A DNA stretch of 6,744 nt from an uncultured Labedella sp. (GTDB lineage: Bacteria > Actinomycetota > Actinomycetes > Actinomycetales > Microbacteriaceae). The notes under the pieces were generated by a model. That model saw only the letters and a list, made by a program, of their open reading frames with translations. It did no database searches and had not been told where the DNA came from. The position numbers were made by a program, and so were the translations under genes. The stretch's first letter is position 1. Each line of letters begins with the position of its first letter. The stretch lies in assembly GCA_934636065.1 (NCBI GenBank), contig CAKTZW010000098.1:1-6744 (forward strand), written 5' to 3'. This document shows positions 1 through 6,647 of the stretch, piece after piece.

Positions 1-416
1 GGAAGGAGGAGCGCGGGATCCCCGAACACAGCGGGGACGTCGAAACCGATCGCCGAGAGCACCTCGCGGGAGAGACGACCGCGCACGGCACGCACGTCGA
101 GGGTCACCGGCTCGATCCGCCTCACGGCGATCTTCCCGTTGACGCCGGCCCCCCACACGACGTCTCCGTCGGCCGTGAAGTGCAGGACGGAGCCCACCGA
201 GAACAGCCGGCCGGCTGAGCGCTCCGGTCGTCGCGCCGCCCCGTCGGTGGTGTCCGTCTCGCTCTCCAGCAGCGCGCGCACGATGAGGGGACCGAGGAGG
301 TCTCCGAAGTTGTCGGCCCGCCGGCCGTCAGCGCGGACCGGGTTCCACCGGAAGCACGTCACCCCGTCGATGTCCTCGTCGAAGTCGTCGGTCGACGGCG
401 CGGCCAGGTCTGTCAT
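1..416 (-). CDS. Polysaccharide pyruvyltransferase family protein (partial, C-terminus beyond the left edge)
   Basis: Enzymes of this family (PF04230; CsaB, ExoV, GumL and WcaK relatives) move pyruvate from phosphoenolpyruvate onto a sugar of a cell-wall or exopolysaccharide repeat, giving an acidic ketal. The 138 visible residues read in one open frame from ATG at 416 and run off the window at base 1. Seen in the translation: NFGDLLGPLIVRALL near residues 36-50 (the family's N-x-GD start), GSVLHF at 75-80, DVVWGAGVNGK at 85-95, VRAVRGRLSREVL at 108-120 and FGDPALLL at 131-138. This order is typical of the ExoV-like branch. Only the N-terminal half is present, since family members usually have about 280-400 residues. 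There is no Shine-Dalgarno before the ATG, and a TACGCT hexamer ends seven bases upstream, so the mRNA may be leaderless. The gene is divergent from the acyltransferase. Family assignment is firm; acceptor sugar unknown. Confidence 0.88.
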   Translation of the reverse strand, partial: MTDLAAPSTDDFDEDIDGVTCFRWNPVRADGRRADNFGDLLGPLIVRALLESETDTTDGAARRPERSAGRLFSVGSVLHFTADGDVVWGAGVNGKIAVRRIEPVTLDVRAVRGRLSREVLSAIGFDVPAVFGDPALLL

Positions 417-428
417 GCAACCAGCGTA
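416..428 (-). promoter_or_regulatory. Candidate leaderless promoter of the pyruvyltransferase gene
   Basis: On the minus strand TACGCT (428 to 423) matches the actinobacterial TANNNT -10 pattern. Its last base is seven positions before the A of the ATG at 416, so transcription would start at or next to the start codon. No ribosome binding site is visible before this ATG, which fits a leaderless message. No recognisable -35 box was found at 17-18 bases. Inferred from pattern and spacing only. Confidence 0.4.
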
Positions 429-486
429 GGGCCTCGACCGGGCGACTCCCGGCCGGTCCTCCCGCCGAGCGCGCGCGAGGAGCGTT

Positions 487-492
487 TATGCT
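487..492 (+). promoter_or_regulatory. Candidate -10 element for the acyltransferase gene
   Basis: TATGCT sits in a short T-rich patch (GTTTAT) inside otherwise very GC-rich DNA and fits TANNNT. Transcription would begin near 499 and give a leader of about 37 bases before the ATG at 536, with GAAGG at 521-525 as ribosome binding site. If real, it places the alternative ATG at 488 inside the promoter, which is the main reason for preferring 536 as the start. No convincing -35 box is seen, and no other TANNNT hexamer on this strand lies between 417 and 486. Confidence 0.38.
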
Positions 493-535
493 GGAGCGTC
501 CGCCGATCGACCACGTCCTCGAAGGTTCCCGCTCC

Positions 536-2605
536 ATGAAGCACGCCGCTCCGAAGGTGCGCCCGGCGAGCGCCGCCCCCGGCGCCACTCGGCTGCGACC
601 CGACATCCAGGGGCTGCGCGCCGTCGCCGTGCTCGCCGTCGTCGCCGACCACCTCCTCGGTTGGCCCGTCGGGGGCTTCGTGGGTGTCGACGTCTTCTTC
701 GTCGTGTCCGGCTTCCTCATCACCTCGCTGCTCCTGCGCGAGTTCACGCGGACCGGCACCATCTCCTTCACGGGCTTCTACCGGCGCCGCATCCGGAGGC
801 TCGTCCCCGCCGCGACGCTCGTCATCGTCGTGACGATTCTCGCCGCCGCCCTCGTCCTGCCGCGCGAACGCGGCCTCTCCACGCTGTTCGACGGGCTGTT
901 CGCGTTCCTCTTCACGGCCAACTGGCGCTTCGCGATCCAGGGGACCGACTACTTCGAGGCCGGTCTCCCGCCCTCGCCTCTGCAGCACTACTGGTCGCTG
1001 TCGGTGGAGGAGCAGTTCTACCTCGTCTGGCCGTGGCTGCTCGTCGCCCTCCTGCTCGTGCTCGTGCGCGTCGGGGTCGCGGCGCGCGCCCGCGGATGGG
1101 TCGTCGTCGGCACCGCGGCCGCCATCACGGTGCTCTCGTTCGGCTGGGCCCTCGCGCAGACGAGCGGCGACCAGCAGTTCGCCTACTTCTCGACGCTCAC
1201 GCGGGCGTGGGAGCTCGGCGTCGGGGCCACTGTCGCGGCGTTCACCGTCGCGTCCACCCGACGCCTCCCGGGCGCGTGGGCCGCGGTGCTCGGCTGGGCC
1301 GGCCTCGTCGGGATCGTGGTGAGCATCTTCGTCATCACGCCGACGGGGGGCTTCCCCGCGCCGTCCGGTGCGCTGCCCGTCCTCTCGACGGCCGCCGTCA
1401 TCGTGGCGGGCCTCGCGCCGGGGGCGGGATACGACCGGGCGATGTTCCCGCTCACCAACCGGGTCAGCACGTACATCGGCGACATCTCCTACTCGATCTA
1501 CCTCTGGCACTTCCCCGTCGTCGTGCTCGCCGCGGCCTTCCTGCCGGAGGGGTCGAAGCGCTATCTCGCGGTCTGCCTCGTCGCGATCGCGATCCTCTCG
1601 ATCGCGGGGTACCACCTCGTCGAGGACCCGGTGCGCCGCTCCTCGTGGCTCGCGCGCCGTTCGACAGGGGAACGACGGGGACGTCGTGGGATCGTGGTGG
1701 CCGTGGCGTGCGCCGCCGTCCTCGCCGTCACGGCCACCACGACCGCGATCGCGCTCTCGCGCCCGGCGGAACGGACCGAGATCTCGAACGTCGCGAACAC
1801 CGATTGCATCGGCGCCGCCTATCTGGCCAACGCCGGGGACTGCGGGCCCGATGATCTGACGGGCGACGTCGTGCCGTCCGTCGACGGTCTGTCCGACGAC
1901 GAGGGCGAGGCGTTCTCGTGCTGGCGGCCCGAGGGCGGCGAGCTGAAGACGTGCCACTACGGCGCGACGGACGGCGAGGCGCTGCGTGTTGCGCTCGTCG
2001 GCGACAGCCACGCCGCGATGCTGATGCCGGCCCTCGCTCCGCGCGTCGAGGAGCTCGGCTGGTCGCTCGACACCTATCTCGGCTACGGGTGCCAGTGGCT
2101 CACCCCGGCCGATCTGAGCGACTGCTCCGGCGTGATCCAGGAGGCGTCCGGCCTGCTCGCCGACCCTGCACAGCCCTACGACCTCATCATCACCTCGGCG
2201 GCGCGCTGGTCGACGTCGAGCTACGACGACGCGTCGACCCGCTACGAGAACGCGTGGCGGGCGGCGACCGACCTGGGCACGACGGTCGTCGCCGTCGCCG
2301 ACGCGCCCACCGTCTCGGAGGAGGCGCTCGCCTGCGTGTCGCGGGTCGGCTTCGACCCGACGACGCAGGACTGCTCGACGCCGCTCGGTGAGGCGACCGA
2401 GCCGGCCGATCCGCTGAGGGACGCGGCCGACGCCGCCGGCGCCGAGCTCGTCTCGCTCGACGACCTGTTCTGCGTCGAGGACGGCTGCCCGGCCGTGGTC
2501 GGAGGCGTCATCGTCTACCGCGACACGGTCGGTCACGTGACCGCCACCTACATGCGCACCCTCGCGCCCTACCTCGTCGAGCGCATCGAGGCCGCGCTGC
2601 CCTAG
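536..2605 (+). CDS. Membrane O-acyltransferase (acyltransferase-3 family, OafA/YrhL type) with C-terminal SGNH domain
   Basis: A 689-residue two-part enzyme that, by family knowledge, carries an acyl group (usually acetyl) across the membrane and transfers it to a surface polysaccharide. The acyltransferase-3 part spans about residues 18-380 with roughly ten membrane helices. It starts with DIQGLRAVAV (D23, R28) and the family's conserved His (H39), followed by VDVFFVVSGFLI, the basic RRRIRR stretch (83-88) and YWSLSVEEQFY (152-162). A last helix at about 386-408 leads to an exported SGNH domain. There GDSH (489-492) supplies nucleophile S491, and DTVGH near the end supplies D663 and H667. 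Ten cysteines lie in the exported part, suggesting disulfides. Start: ATG 536 has GAAGG ten bases upstream. ATG 488 in the same frame has GAGGAG five bases upstream and would add 16 residues, but overlaps a -10-like TATGCT. Family firm; start uncertain; acceptor polymer inferred from neighbours. Confidence 0.93.
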   Translation: MKHAAPKVRPASAAPGATRLRPDIQGLRAVAVLAVVADHLLGWPVGGFVGVDVFFVVSGFLITSLLLREFTRTGTISFTGFYRRRIRRLVPAATLVIVVTILAAALVLPRERGLSTLFDGLFAFLFTANWRFAIQGTDYFEAGLPPSPLQHYWSLSVEEQFYLVWPWLLVALLLVLVRVGVAARARGWVVVGTAAAITVLSFGWALAQTSGDQQFAYFSTLTRAWELGVGATVAAFTVASTRRLPGAWAAVLGWAGLVGIVVSIFVITPTGGFPAPSGALPVLSTAAVIVAGLAPGAGYDRAMFPLTNRVSTYIGDISYSIYLWHFPVVVLAAAFLPEGSKRYLAVCLVAIAILSIAGYHLVEDPVRRSSWLARRSTGERRGRRGIVVAVACAAVLAVTATTTAIALSRPAERTEISNVANTDCIGAAYLANAGDCGPDDLTGDVVPSVDGLSDDEGEAFSCWRPEGGELKTCHYGATDGEALRVALVGDSHAAMLMPALAPRVEELGWSLDTYLGYGCQWLTPADLSDCSGVIQEASGLLADPAQPYDLIITSAARWSTSSYDDASTRYENAWRAATDLGTTVVAVADAPTVSEEALACVSRVGFDPTTQDCSTPLGEATEPADPLRDAADAAGAELVSLDDLFCVEDGCPAVVGGVIVYRDTVGHVTATYMRTLAPYLVERIEAALP

Positions 2606-2632
2606 CGGGGACGGCCGGGCCCGCCCCGCTAG
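2602..2632. terminator. GC-rich hairpin between convergent genes, probable bidirectional terminator
   Basis: CTAGCGGGG (2602-2610) and CCCCGCTAG (2624-2632) form a perfect 9-bp inverted repeat around a 13-base loop. The loop can itself pair GGC (2613-2615) with GCC (2619-2621). The left arm includes the acyltransferase stop codon TAG, and the minus-strand gene ends 17 bases to the right of the hairpin. There is no T tract on either side, as is common for actinobacterial hairpin terminators, so function is inferred from position and stem strength. Confidence 0.6.
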
Positions 2633-2648
2633 TGCTCCCGCCGGCCGG

Positions 2649-3869
2649 TCAGCCGGCGAACTGCACGCCGTACTTCGCGGCGAGCGCCGGGTCCGCGAGC
2701 CGCACCGAGCAGTTCGCCACCGAGCCGGTGAGCGACAGCGACGACGGAGTGACGTTCCGCGCGGTGTAGACGGGCTTCTCCCCAGCGGGCTGCTGGAGGA
2801 ACTTCGCGAAGCCGGAGACGAGGTTGTCCTTGAAGCCGATCCGGTTCGAGTACTGCCCCTGATACGTCTTCATCGCCGCGTCCCACCGGTCGCCGTTCTG
2901 CTGCTTCGCGACGACGTTCGAGACGATCTCGATGCCCTCGGACTTGAGCCCCGTGATGACCCCCGACGCCGAGTAGAGCATCGTGTTGTAGCGGATCGTG
3001 ACGTTGCGCGGGCTGCCGTTCGCGTCGGAGCTGCCGGAGGCCTTGATGTTGCTGCCCGTCGGCGCACCCGTCAGGAGGTTGCGCTCGATCAGCCCGCCGG
3101 ACGACCAGATCGTCGGCATGAGGTAGATGTTGTGGTTCAGACCGTGCGCCGCGGTGCCGTTCTGACTCCGGACGCAGTTGCCCGCCACCGTGTAGTTCTG
3201 GGGGGCCGCCGCGCGACGGGCGGCGTCCGAGCTGTTCGAGGCGGTGTCCTCCCGGATGAGGATGTTCGCGACGCCCCGCGTGCCGTAGACCTCGTTGTTC
3301 GCGAACGTCCAGTTGCGTCCGCCGACGAGGCGCACGATGGCCTCTCCCGTCGTCTTCGCGGCGCTGTACGTGAAGCGCAGTCCCTGCACGCGCCAGTAGT
3401 GCGCGCTCCGGAGCTGCAGGAACCCCGCGATGACGACCCGCTCGCCCGGGGCGCTCTGGAACACGATGGGCTTGGTCGACGACCCGGCCCGGGCGCCCCA
3501 GCCGAGCTGCTCCTCGTAGGTGCCGGAGCGCACGACGATGACGTCGCCCGCCGCCGCGATCCGGATGGCGGTCTGGACCGTCCGCAACGGCCGATCGGCC
3601 GTCGGAGCGGGGCACGAGCTCGACCGATCGCCCGTGTCGAGGCAGTACTGACGCCGCTTGCCGTTGGGCAGCAGGTCCGTGCCGTTCGTCGCGACGTAGA
3701 TGCGCTCGCCTCCGGCGGCCGGAGTGGCGACGGATCGCGTCCCGACGAAGGTCGCGGCGGCGGGGGTCGCCGCCGACGCTGCGGGGGTCGGCGCCGCGAC
3801 TCCCACGCCGGCGGCGGCGAAGAGCGCGATGACGACGGTGGTCAGGATGGATCGCGAAGAGCGTCGCAT
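2649..3869 (-). CDS. Secreted right-handed parallel beta-helix repeat protein
   Basis: A 406-residue exported protein. The N-terminus has basic residues, a hydrophobic core at about 8-26 and an Ala-rich end with ASA at 31-33, a likely Sec signal peptide cut after residue 33. The mature part opens with IYVATNGTD (57-65), then PLRTVQTAIRIAAAGDVIVV (94-113) and SGTYEE, the usual first coils of pectate-lyase-like beta helices. Later coils carry a repeated Asn at N192, N231, N264, N295, N318 and N349, an asparagine-ladder pattern. Four cysteines (76, 86, 232, 387) could form two disulfides. The start ATG follows GAGGGA with six bases between. It lies 79 bases downstream of the glycosyltransferase fusion on the same strand, so co-transcription is possible, though a local -10-like hexamer exists. 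Known relatives of this fold include polysaccharide lyases, hydrolases and epimerases, but I see no catalytic motif that decides the activity. Fold confident; function unknown. Confidence 0.88.
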   Translation of the reverse strand: MRRSSRSILTTVVIALFAAAGVGVAAPTPAASAATPAAATFVGTRSVATPAAGGERIYVATNGTDLLPNGKRRQYCLDTGDRSSSCPAPTADRPLRTVQTAIRIAAAGDVIVVRSGTYEEQLGWGARAGSSTKPIVFQSAPGERVVIAGFLQLRSAHYWRVQGLRFTYSAAKTTGEAIVRLVGGRNWTFANNEVYGTRGVANILIREDTASNSSDAARRAAAPQNYTVAGNCVRSQNGTAAHGLNHNIYLMPTIWSSGGLIERNLLTGAPTGSNIKASGSSDANGSPRNVTIRYNTMLYSASGVITGLKSEGIEIVSNVVAKQQNGDRWDAAMKTYQGQYSNRIGFKDNLVSGFAKFLQQPAGEKPVYTARNVTPSSLSLTGSVANCSVRLADPALAAKYGVQFAG

Positions 3870-3905
3870 GGGGGGTCCCTCGGTGGAGTCGGCACAGATT
3901 CCGAC

Positions 3906-3911
3906 AGCCTA
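3906..3911 (-). promoter_or_regulatory. Candidate -10 element for the beta-helix gene
   Basis: TAGGCT on the minus strand (3911 to 3906) fits TANNNT and would start transcription near 3899, about 30 bases before the ATG at 3869. The leader would contain a 5-bp inverted repeat, GTCGG (3888-3892) with CCGAC (3901-3905). No good -35 box and no strong terminator after the glycosyltransferase stop codon were found, so the gene may be read both from here and from upstream. Confidence 0.35.
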
Positions 3912-3948
3912 AGCGCACTCGAGGGCGAGAGGGACTCCCCCGAACTCG

Positions 3949-6456
3949 TCACATGCGGTTGCGGCGGATCCGCAGCATGACCCGATTGCGGACCTTCCCG
4001 AGCACGACGATCGGTCCCCCCGTCCGCAGGTAGTGCGACGCGCGGCCGAGATCGTGGAGGATCCCGTAGCGGCGAGCACGTGCCGCGGCGCGGGCGCGCG
4101 TCACGACCTCCGAGGCCGTCGCCGATGCGAGGTCGCTGCGGTCGGCCGCCGCGTGCGGCGCCGCGACGAAGTCCACGAGCGGCTTCAGGGCCGACTCCCA
4201 CTCGAACGACGTCCGGACCCGGGCGATGTTCGCCCGGGCGCGCGCGACGAACTCCTCGTCGCTCGTGATCCGGTCGAGCGCGTCGGCGAGAGCGCCCACG
4301 TCCTCGGCGGGGACCACGATGCCGAGCTCCTCGTCGCGGATCAGGTCGGCGAAGCTGTCGCCCTCCGTGACGACCATCGGGAGCCCGGCCCACAGGTAGT
4401 CGAGGATGCGCGTGCGGAAGGAGAACGTCGTCTCGATGTGGCTGAAGTGCGTGCTCACGCCGGCGTCTGCCTCCAGCAGGAAGTTCTGCCGATCGGCGTA
4501 CTCCACCCACGCGTCGTTGAAGAAGACGGATCGGTCGAGGACGCCGAGGCGCCGAGCGAGCTCGCGCGACTGACCGACGACGTTCATCTCCGGGACCCCG
4601 GGGTTCGGGTTCTTCGTCCCCTGGAAGAAGAGCCGGAGGTCGGGCCGACGCACCCCGAGCTCGGCGACGGCGCGGATGAGCGTCGCCGGGTCGAACCAGT
4701 CGTAGAGCCCGCCGCCCCAGACGATGACCGTGTCATCCGCGCCGATCCCCGGGAGCACGCCCTTGAGGACGTCGCGCTCGTGATGCGGCGGCTCCGACGA
4801 CAGTCCGAAGGGCGCCACGGCGATGAGTCTCGTGAGATCGGGGTCGTTGCCGTACGTCGCCGGGTTGATGCGGCCGAGGGCCGCGAGCTGCCCGAGGTAG
4901 AAGAACCGCTGCCGCTCCGAGGCGCAGAGGAAGAAGTCGGCCCGCGCGAGCTGCTCATTGAGGATCTCCGTCGCGTTGGTGACGGCGCCCGTCCAATCGG
5001 CGAGGTCGCTGTTCCGCGCCTGCTCGAGCTGCTCGAGGTGCATCGGGTCGTACACGTCGGCGACGAGGATCTTCCGCGACTGGGCGATCGACTTGAACAG
5101 GGCCATCGCGAGGCCCTGGAAGACGATGACGTCGGCCCACTCCTCGTGCTTCGCCATCGCGCGCTGATCGCCGACGGAGACGTGCGTCGTCTCGAAGCGC
5201 GGGGACTCCTGCTGCATCCGGCCGAGGCTCACCAGGCGGACGTCGGCGACGTCGGACAGGACCTCCGCCATGTGCCACGAACGGATGCCGGGGCCGGCGA
5301 GCTTGGCCCCGATCGGGTCGCCGGTGACGACGAGGACCCGGCGCCGCGCCGTCGCCTCGAGGACCCCGAAGGCGTTCGTCACGTTGACGTAGCCGTCGAG
5401 GTAGGAACGATCGGTGTGCCCGGGCACGTCGGTCTCGCGGAAGAGTCGCCGGATGCGCGCGTCGTCGACCACGCGCGAGCGCTGGATCTCCGCGCGCGAC
5501 TCGGCGAGGCTCGGCAGCTCGGCGACGAAGCGGTCGATCGCGTAGACCGGCGCGAGCGTGTCCTTCGCCACCGGTCGCTCGCGTTCCTGGTCGGAGTCCT
5601 TCCGCCGGATGTCGAGCTCCTCGGTGTCGAGGTCATCCTTCGAGATCCCGCGTCGCACGGCGAGTGCGATCGCGGCCGGGAGCACCTCGGCGAGCATCTC
5701 GTCCGACGCGTTCTTGTAGAGGGTGAAGAGCGCGTTCCTCTCGAGGAGGTAGCTCTCCTTCCACTGCCCGAACGACGTCATGGACGCATGATGGCGGTGG
5801 TAGGCGAGGGACGCGGGCTCGTAGGCGAACGTCCATCCCTTGAGATTCAGCCGCCACCCGAGGTCGACGTCCTCGAAGAACATGAAGTAGCGCTCGTCGA
5901 AGCCGCCGAGCTCGTCGTAGACCGAGCGGCGCACGAACATCGACGAGCCCGTCCCGAAGAGAACGGGCGCACCGGGCAGGAGGTGCTCATCGGTGTAGGG
6001 CTCCGCCGTGAGCGGCTTGTACCCCATGCCGTACCAGGTGAGACCCGCATCGACGAAGTCGACGGTCTTGCCCTCCCAGTCGAGCACCCGCGAGGCCACG
6101 GCGCCGATCGACCGGGACGTCTCGAAGCGCGCGACGGCCGCGCGCACCCACGCGGCGTCGGGTCGCGCGTCGTTGTTGAGGAAGGCGACGTACTCGCCCG
6201 AGCTCCTCGAGACGCCGAGGTTGCAGCCACCGGCGAAGCCGAGGTTCTCGGTCGACTCGACGAGGGTGATGCGATCGCCGAGGGCTGCGAGCCTCTCGAG
6301 GCTGTCGTCGCCCGAGGCGTTCTCGACCACGACGATCTCGAGCCGATCGGCCGGCCAGTCCACCGCCTCGAGGTACTCGATCGCGGTGATCGTGTCGCGC
6401 ACGCCCCGGAAGTTGACGATGACGACGGATACGACCCCTGGGTGGATCGGAGACAT
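3949..6456 (-). CDS. Two-domain glycosyltransferase: N-terminal GT2 (GT-A fold) fused to C-terminal GT4-like (GT-B fold)
   Basis: An 835-residue protein with two glycosyltransferase domains, expected at the cytoplasmic face of the membrane in glycan assembly. The GT2 part (about 7-225) begins VSVVIVNFRG (9-18), has VVVENASGDDS (42-52), NLGFAGGCNLG (71-81), the nucleotide-sugar/metal site region FLNNDARPD (92-100), GTGSSMFVRR (168-177) and FFEDVDLGWRL (193-203) with E195-D196. It resembles the rhamnosyltransferase-like GT2 group. A charged, probably helical linker (about 270-365) follows. The GT-B part (about 371-765) starts RRVLVVTGD and includes APFGL (548-552), WGGGLYDWFDP (580-590), FFQGTKNPNPG (610-620) and the donor-site region ETTFSFRTRILDYLWAGLPM (675-694), where Glu675 is present but the second Glu of a classical E-x7-E motif is not obvious. 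The tail is basic (RIRRNRM). ATG 6456 follows GAGGGG with five bases between. Sugar specificities cannot be read. Confidence 0.92.
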   Translation of the reverse strand: MSPIHPGVVSVVIVNFRGVRDTITAIEYLEAVDWPADRLEIVVVENASGDDSLERLAALGDRITLVESTENLGFAGGCNLGVSRSSGEYVAFLNNDARPDAAWVRAAVARFETSRSIGAVASRVLDWEGKTVDFVDAGLTWYGMGYKPLTAEPYTDEHLLPGAPVLFGTGSSMFVRRSVYDELGGFDERYFMFFEDVDLGWRLNLKGWTFAYEPASLAYHRHHASMTSFGQWKESYLLERNALFTLYKNASDEMLAEVLPAAIALAVRRGISKDDLDTEELDIRRKDSDQERERPVAKDTLAPVYAIDRFVAELPSLAESRAEIQRSRVVDDARIRRLFRETDVPGHTDRSYLDGYVNVTNAFGVLEATARRRVLVVTGDPIGAKLAGPGIRSWHMAEVLSDVADVRLVSLGRMQQESPRFETTHVSVGDQRAMAKHEEWADVIVFQGLAMALFKSIAQSRKILVADVYDPMHLEQLEQARNSDLADWTGAVTNATEILNEQLARADFFLCASERQRFFYLGQLAALGRINPATYGNDPDLTRLIAVAPFGLSSEPPHHERDVLKGVLPGIGADDTVIVWGGGLYDWFDPATLIRAVAELGVRRPDLRLFFQGTKNPNPGVPEMNVVGQSRELARRLGVLDRSVFFNDAWVEYADRQNFLLEADAGVSTHFSHIETTFSFRTRILDYLWAGLPMVVTEGDSFADLIRDEELGIVVPAEDVGALADALDRITSDEEFVARARANIARVRTSFEWESALKPLVDFVAAPHAAADRSDLASATASEVVTRARAAARARRYGILHDLGRASHYLRTGGPIVVLGKVRNRVMLRIRRNRM

Positions 6457-6484
6457 GGAGACCCCTCACTGAAGACCTCCACCG

Positions 6485-6513
6485 ATTGTAGGCGGTGACC
6501 TCCGGAGGGTCCT
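6485..6513 (-). promoter_or_regulatory. Candidate promoter of the glycosyltransferase fusion gene
   Basis: On the minus strand TACAAT (6490 to 6485) is a near-consensus -10 box. AGGACC (6513 to 6508), 17 bases upstream, keeps the GAC core of a -35 box. Transcription would start near 6478, giving a leader of about 22 bases that holds the GAGGGG ribosome binding site (6467 to 6462) before ATG 6456. This is the best-formed promoter candidate in the window. Confidence 0.5.
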
Positions 6514-6552
6514 GCGCGGTGTGCCGCACGGGGCCGGCGTCGCGACGCTGAC

Positions 6553-6558
6553 TAGAAT
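6553..6558 (+). promoter_or_regulatory. Candidate -10 element for the right-edge plus-strand gene
   Basis: TAGAAT fits TANNNT and stands out in GC-rich DNA. Transcription would begin near 6565, about 44 bases before the GTG at 6609 and 79 before the ATG at 6644. No convincing -35 box is visible 16-18 bases upstream. It is divergent from the minus-strand promoter candidate at 6485-6513, with the two predicted transcription starts about 87 bases apart. Confidence 0.45.
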
Positions 6559-6562
6559 CCAA

Positions 6563-6576
6563 GGGCCGACGGGCCC
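6563..6576 (+). other. Small hairpin at the 5' end of the right-edge leader
   Basis: GGGCC (6563-6567) pairs with GGCCC (6572-6576) around the loop GACG. It would form at or just after the predicted transcription start and may stabilise the 5' end of the message. In DNA this rich in GC a 5-bp stem can occur by chance, so this is weak. Confidence 0.25.
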
Positions 6577-6608
6577 GCGGTCGCGCCGTCGTTCCACGAG
6601 AGGAAACC

Positions 6609-6647
6609 GTGCAACGCAGCAACGTCCCCCCGCGGGTCAGCCGATGA
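6609..6647 (+). CDS. 12-codon upstream reading frame, possible leader peptide or true gene start
   Basis: GTG at 6609 follows AGAGGA (6599-6604) and opens a frame of 12 codons, VQRSNVPPRVSR, ending in TGA at 6645-6647. Its stop overlaps the ATG at 6644 in the arrangement ATGA, the classic layout for translational coupling. The ATG itself has no good ribosome binding site. Alternatively the GTG is the real start of the downstream gene: one more C in the C6 tract at 6626-6631 would join the two frames. The peptide has no run of one amino acid that would suggest classical attenuation. Which reading is right cannot be settled here. Confidence 0.35.
   Translation: MQRSNVPPRVSR

Noticed and set aside
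139..429. Plus-strand frame of 96 codons at the left edge
   Set aside because: It lies opposite the pyruvyltransferase, whose motifs are clear. The plus frame is Ser/Arg/Pro-rich without recognisable features.
413..2536. Minus-strand open frame of 707 codons opposite the acyltransferase
   Set aside because: It is rich in Arg, Asp, Glu and Gly with no recognisable domain, and is a by-product of GC-rich third positions in the real gene. The plus-strand frame carries clear acyltransferase and SGNH motifs.
2629..3918. Minus-strand frame of 429 codons overlapping the beta-helix gene
   Set aside because: Arg- and His-rich composition without domain. The other frame has a signal peptide, a ribosome binding site and beta-helix coils.
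3913..3948. Possible terminator after the glycosyltransferase stop codon
   Set aside because: Only a 4-bp stem (CTCG/CGAG) and scattered G/C runs are present; too weak to call, so read-through into the beta-helix gene is left open.
4033..6498. Plus-strand open frame of 821 codons opposite the glycosyltransferase fusion
   Set aside because: Low-complexity Arg/Glu/Asp/Val composition, no domain and no ribosome binding site. The opposite strand has full GT2 and GT-B motifs.
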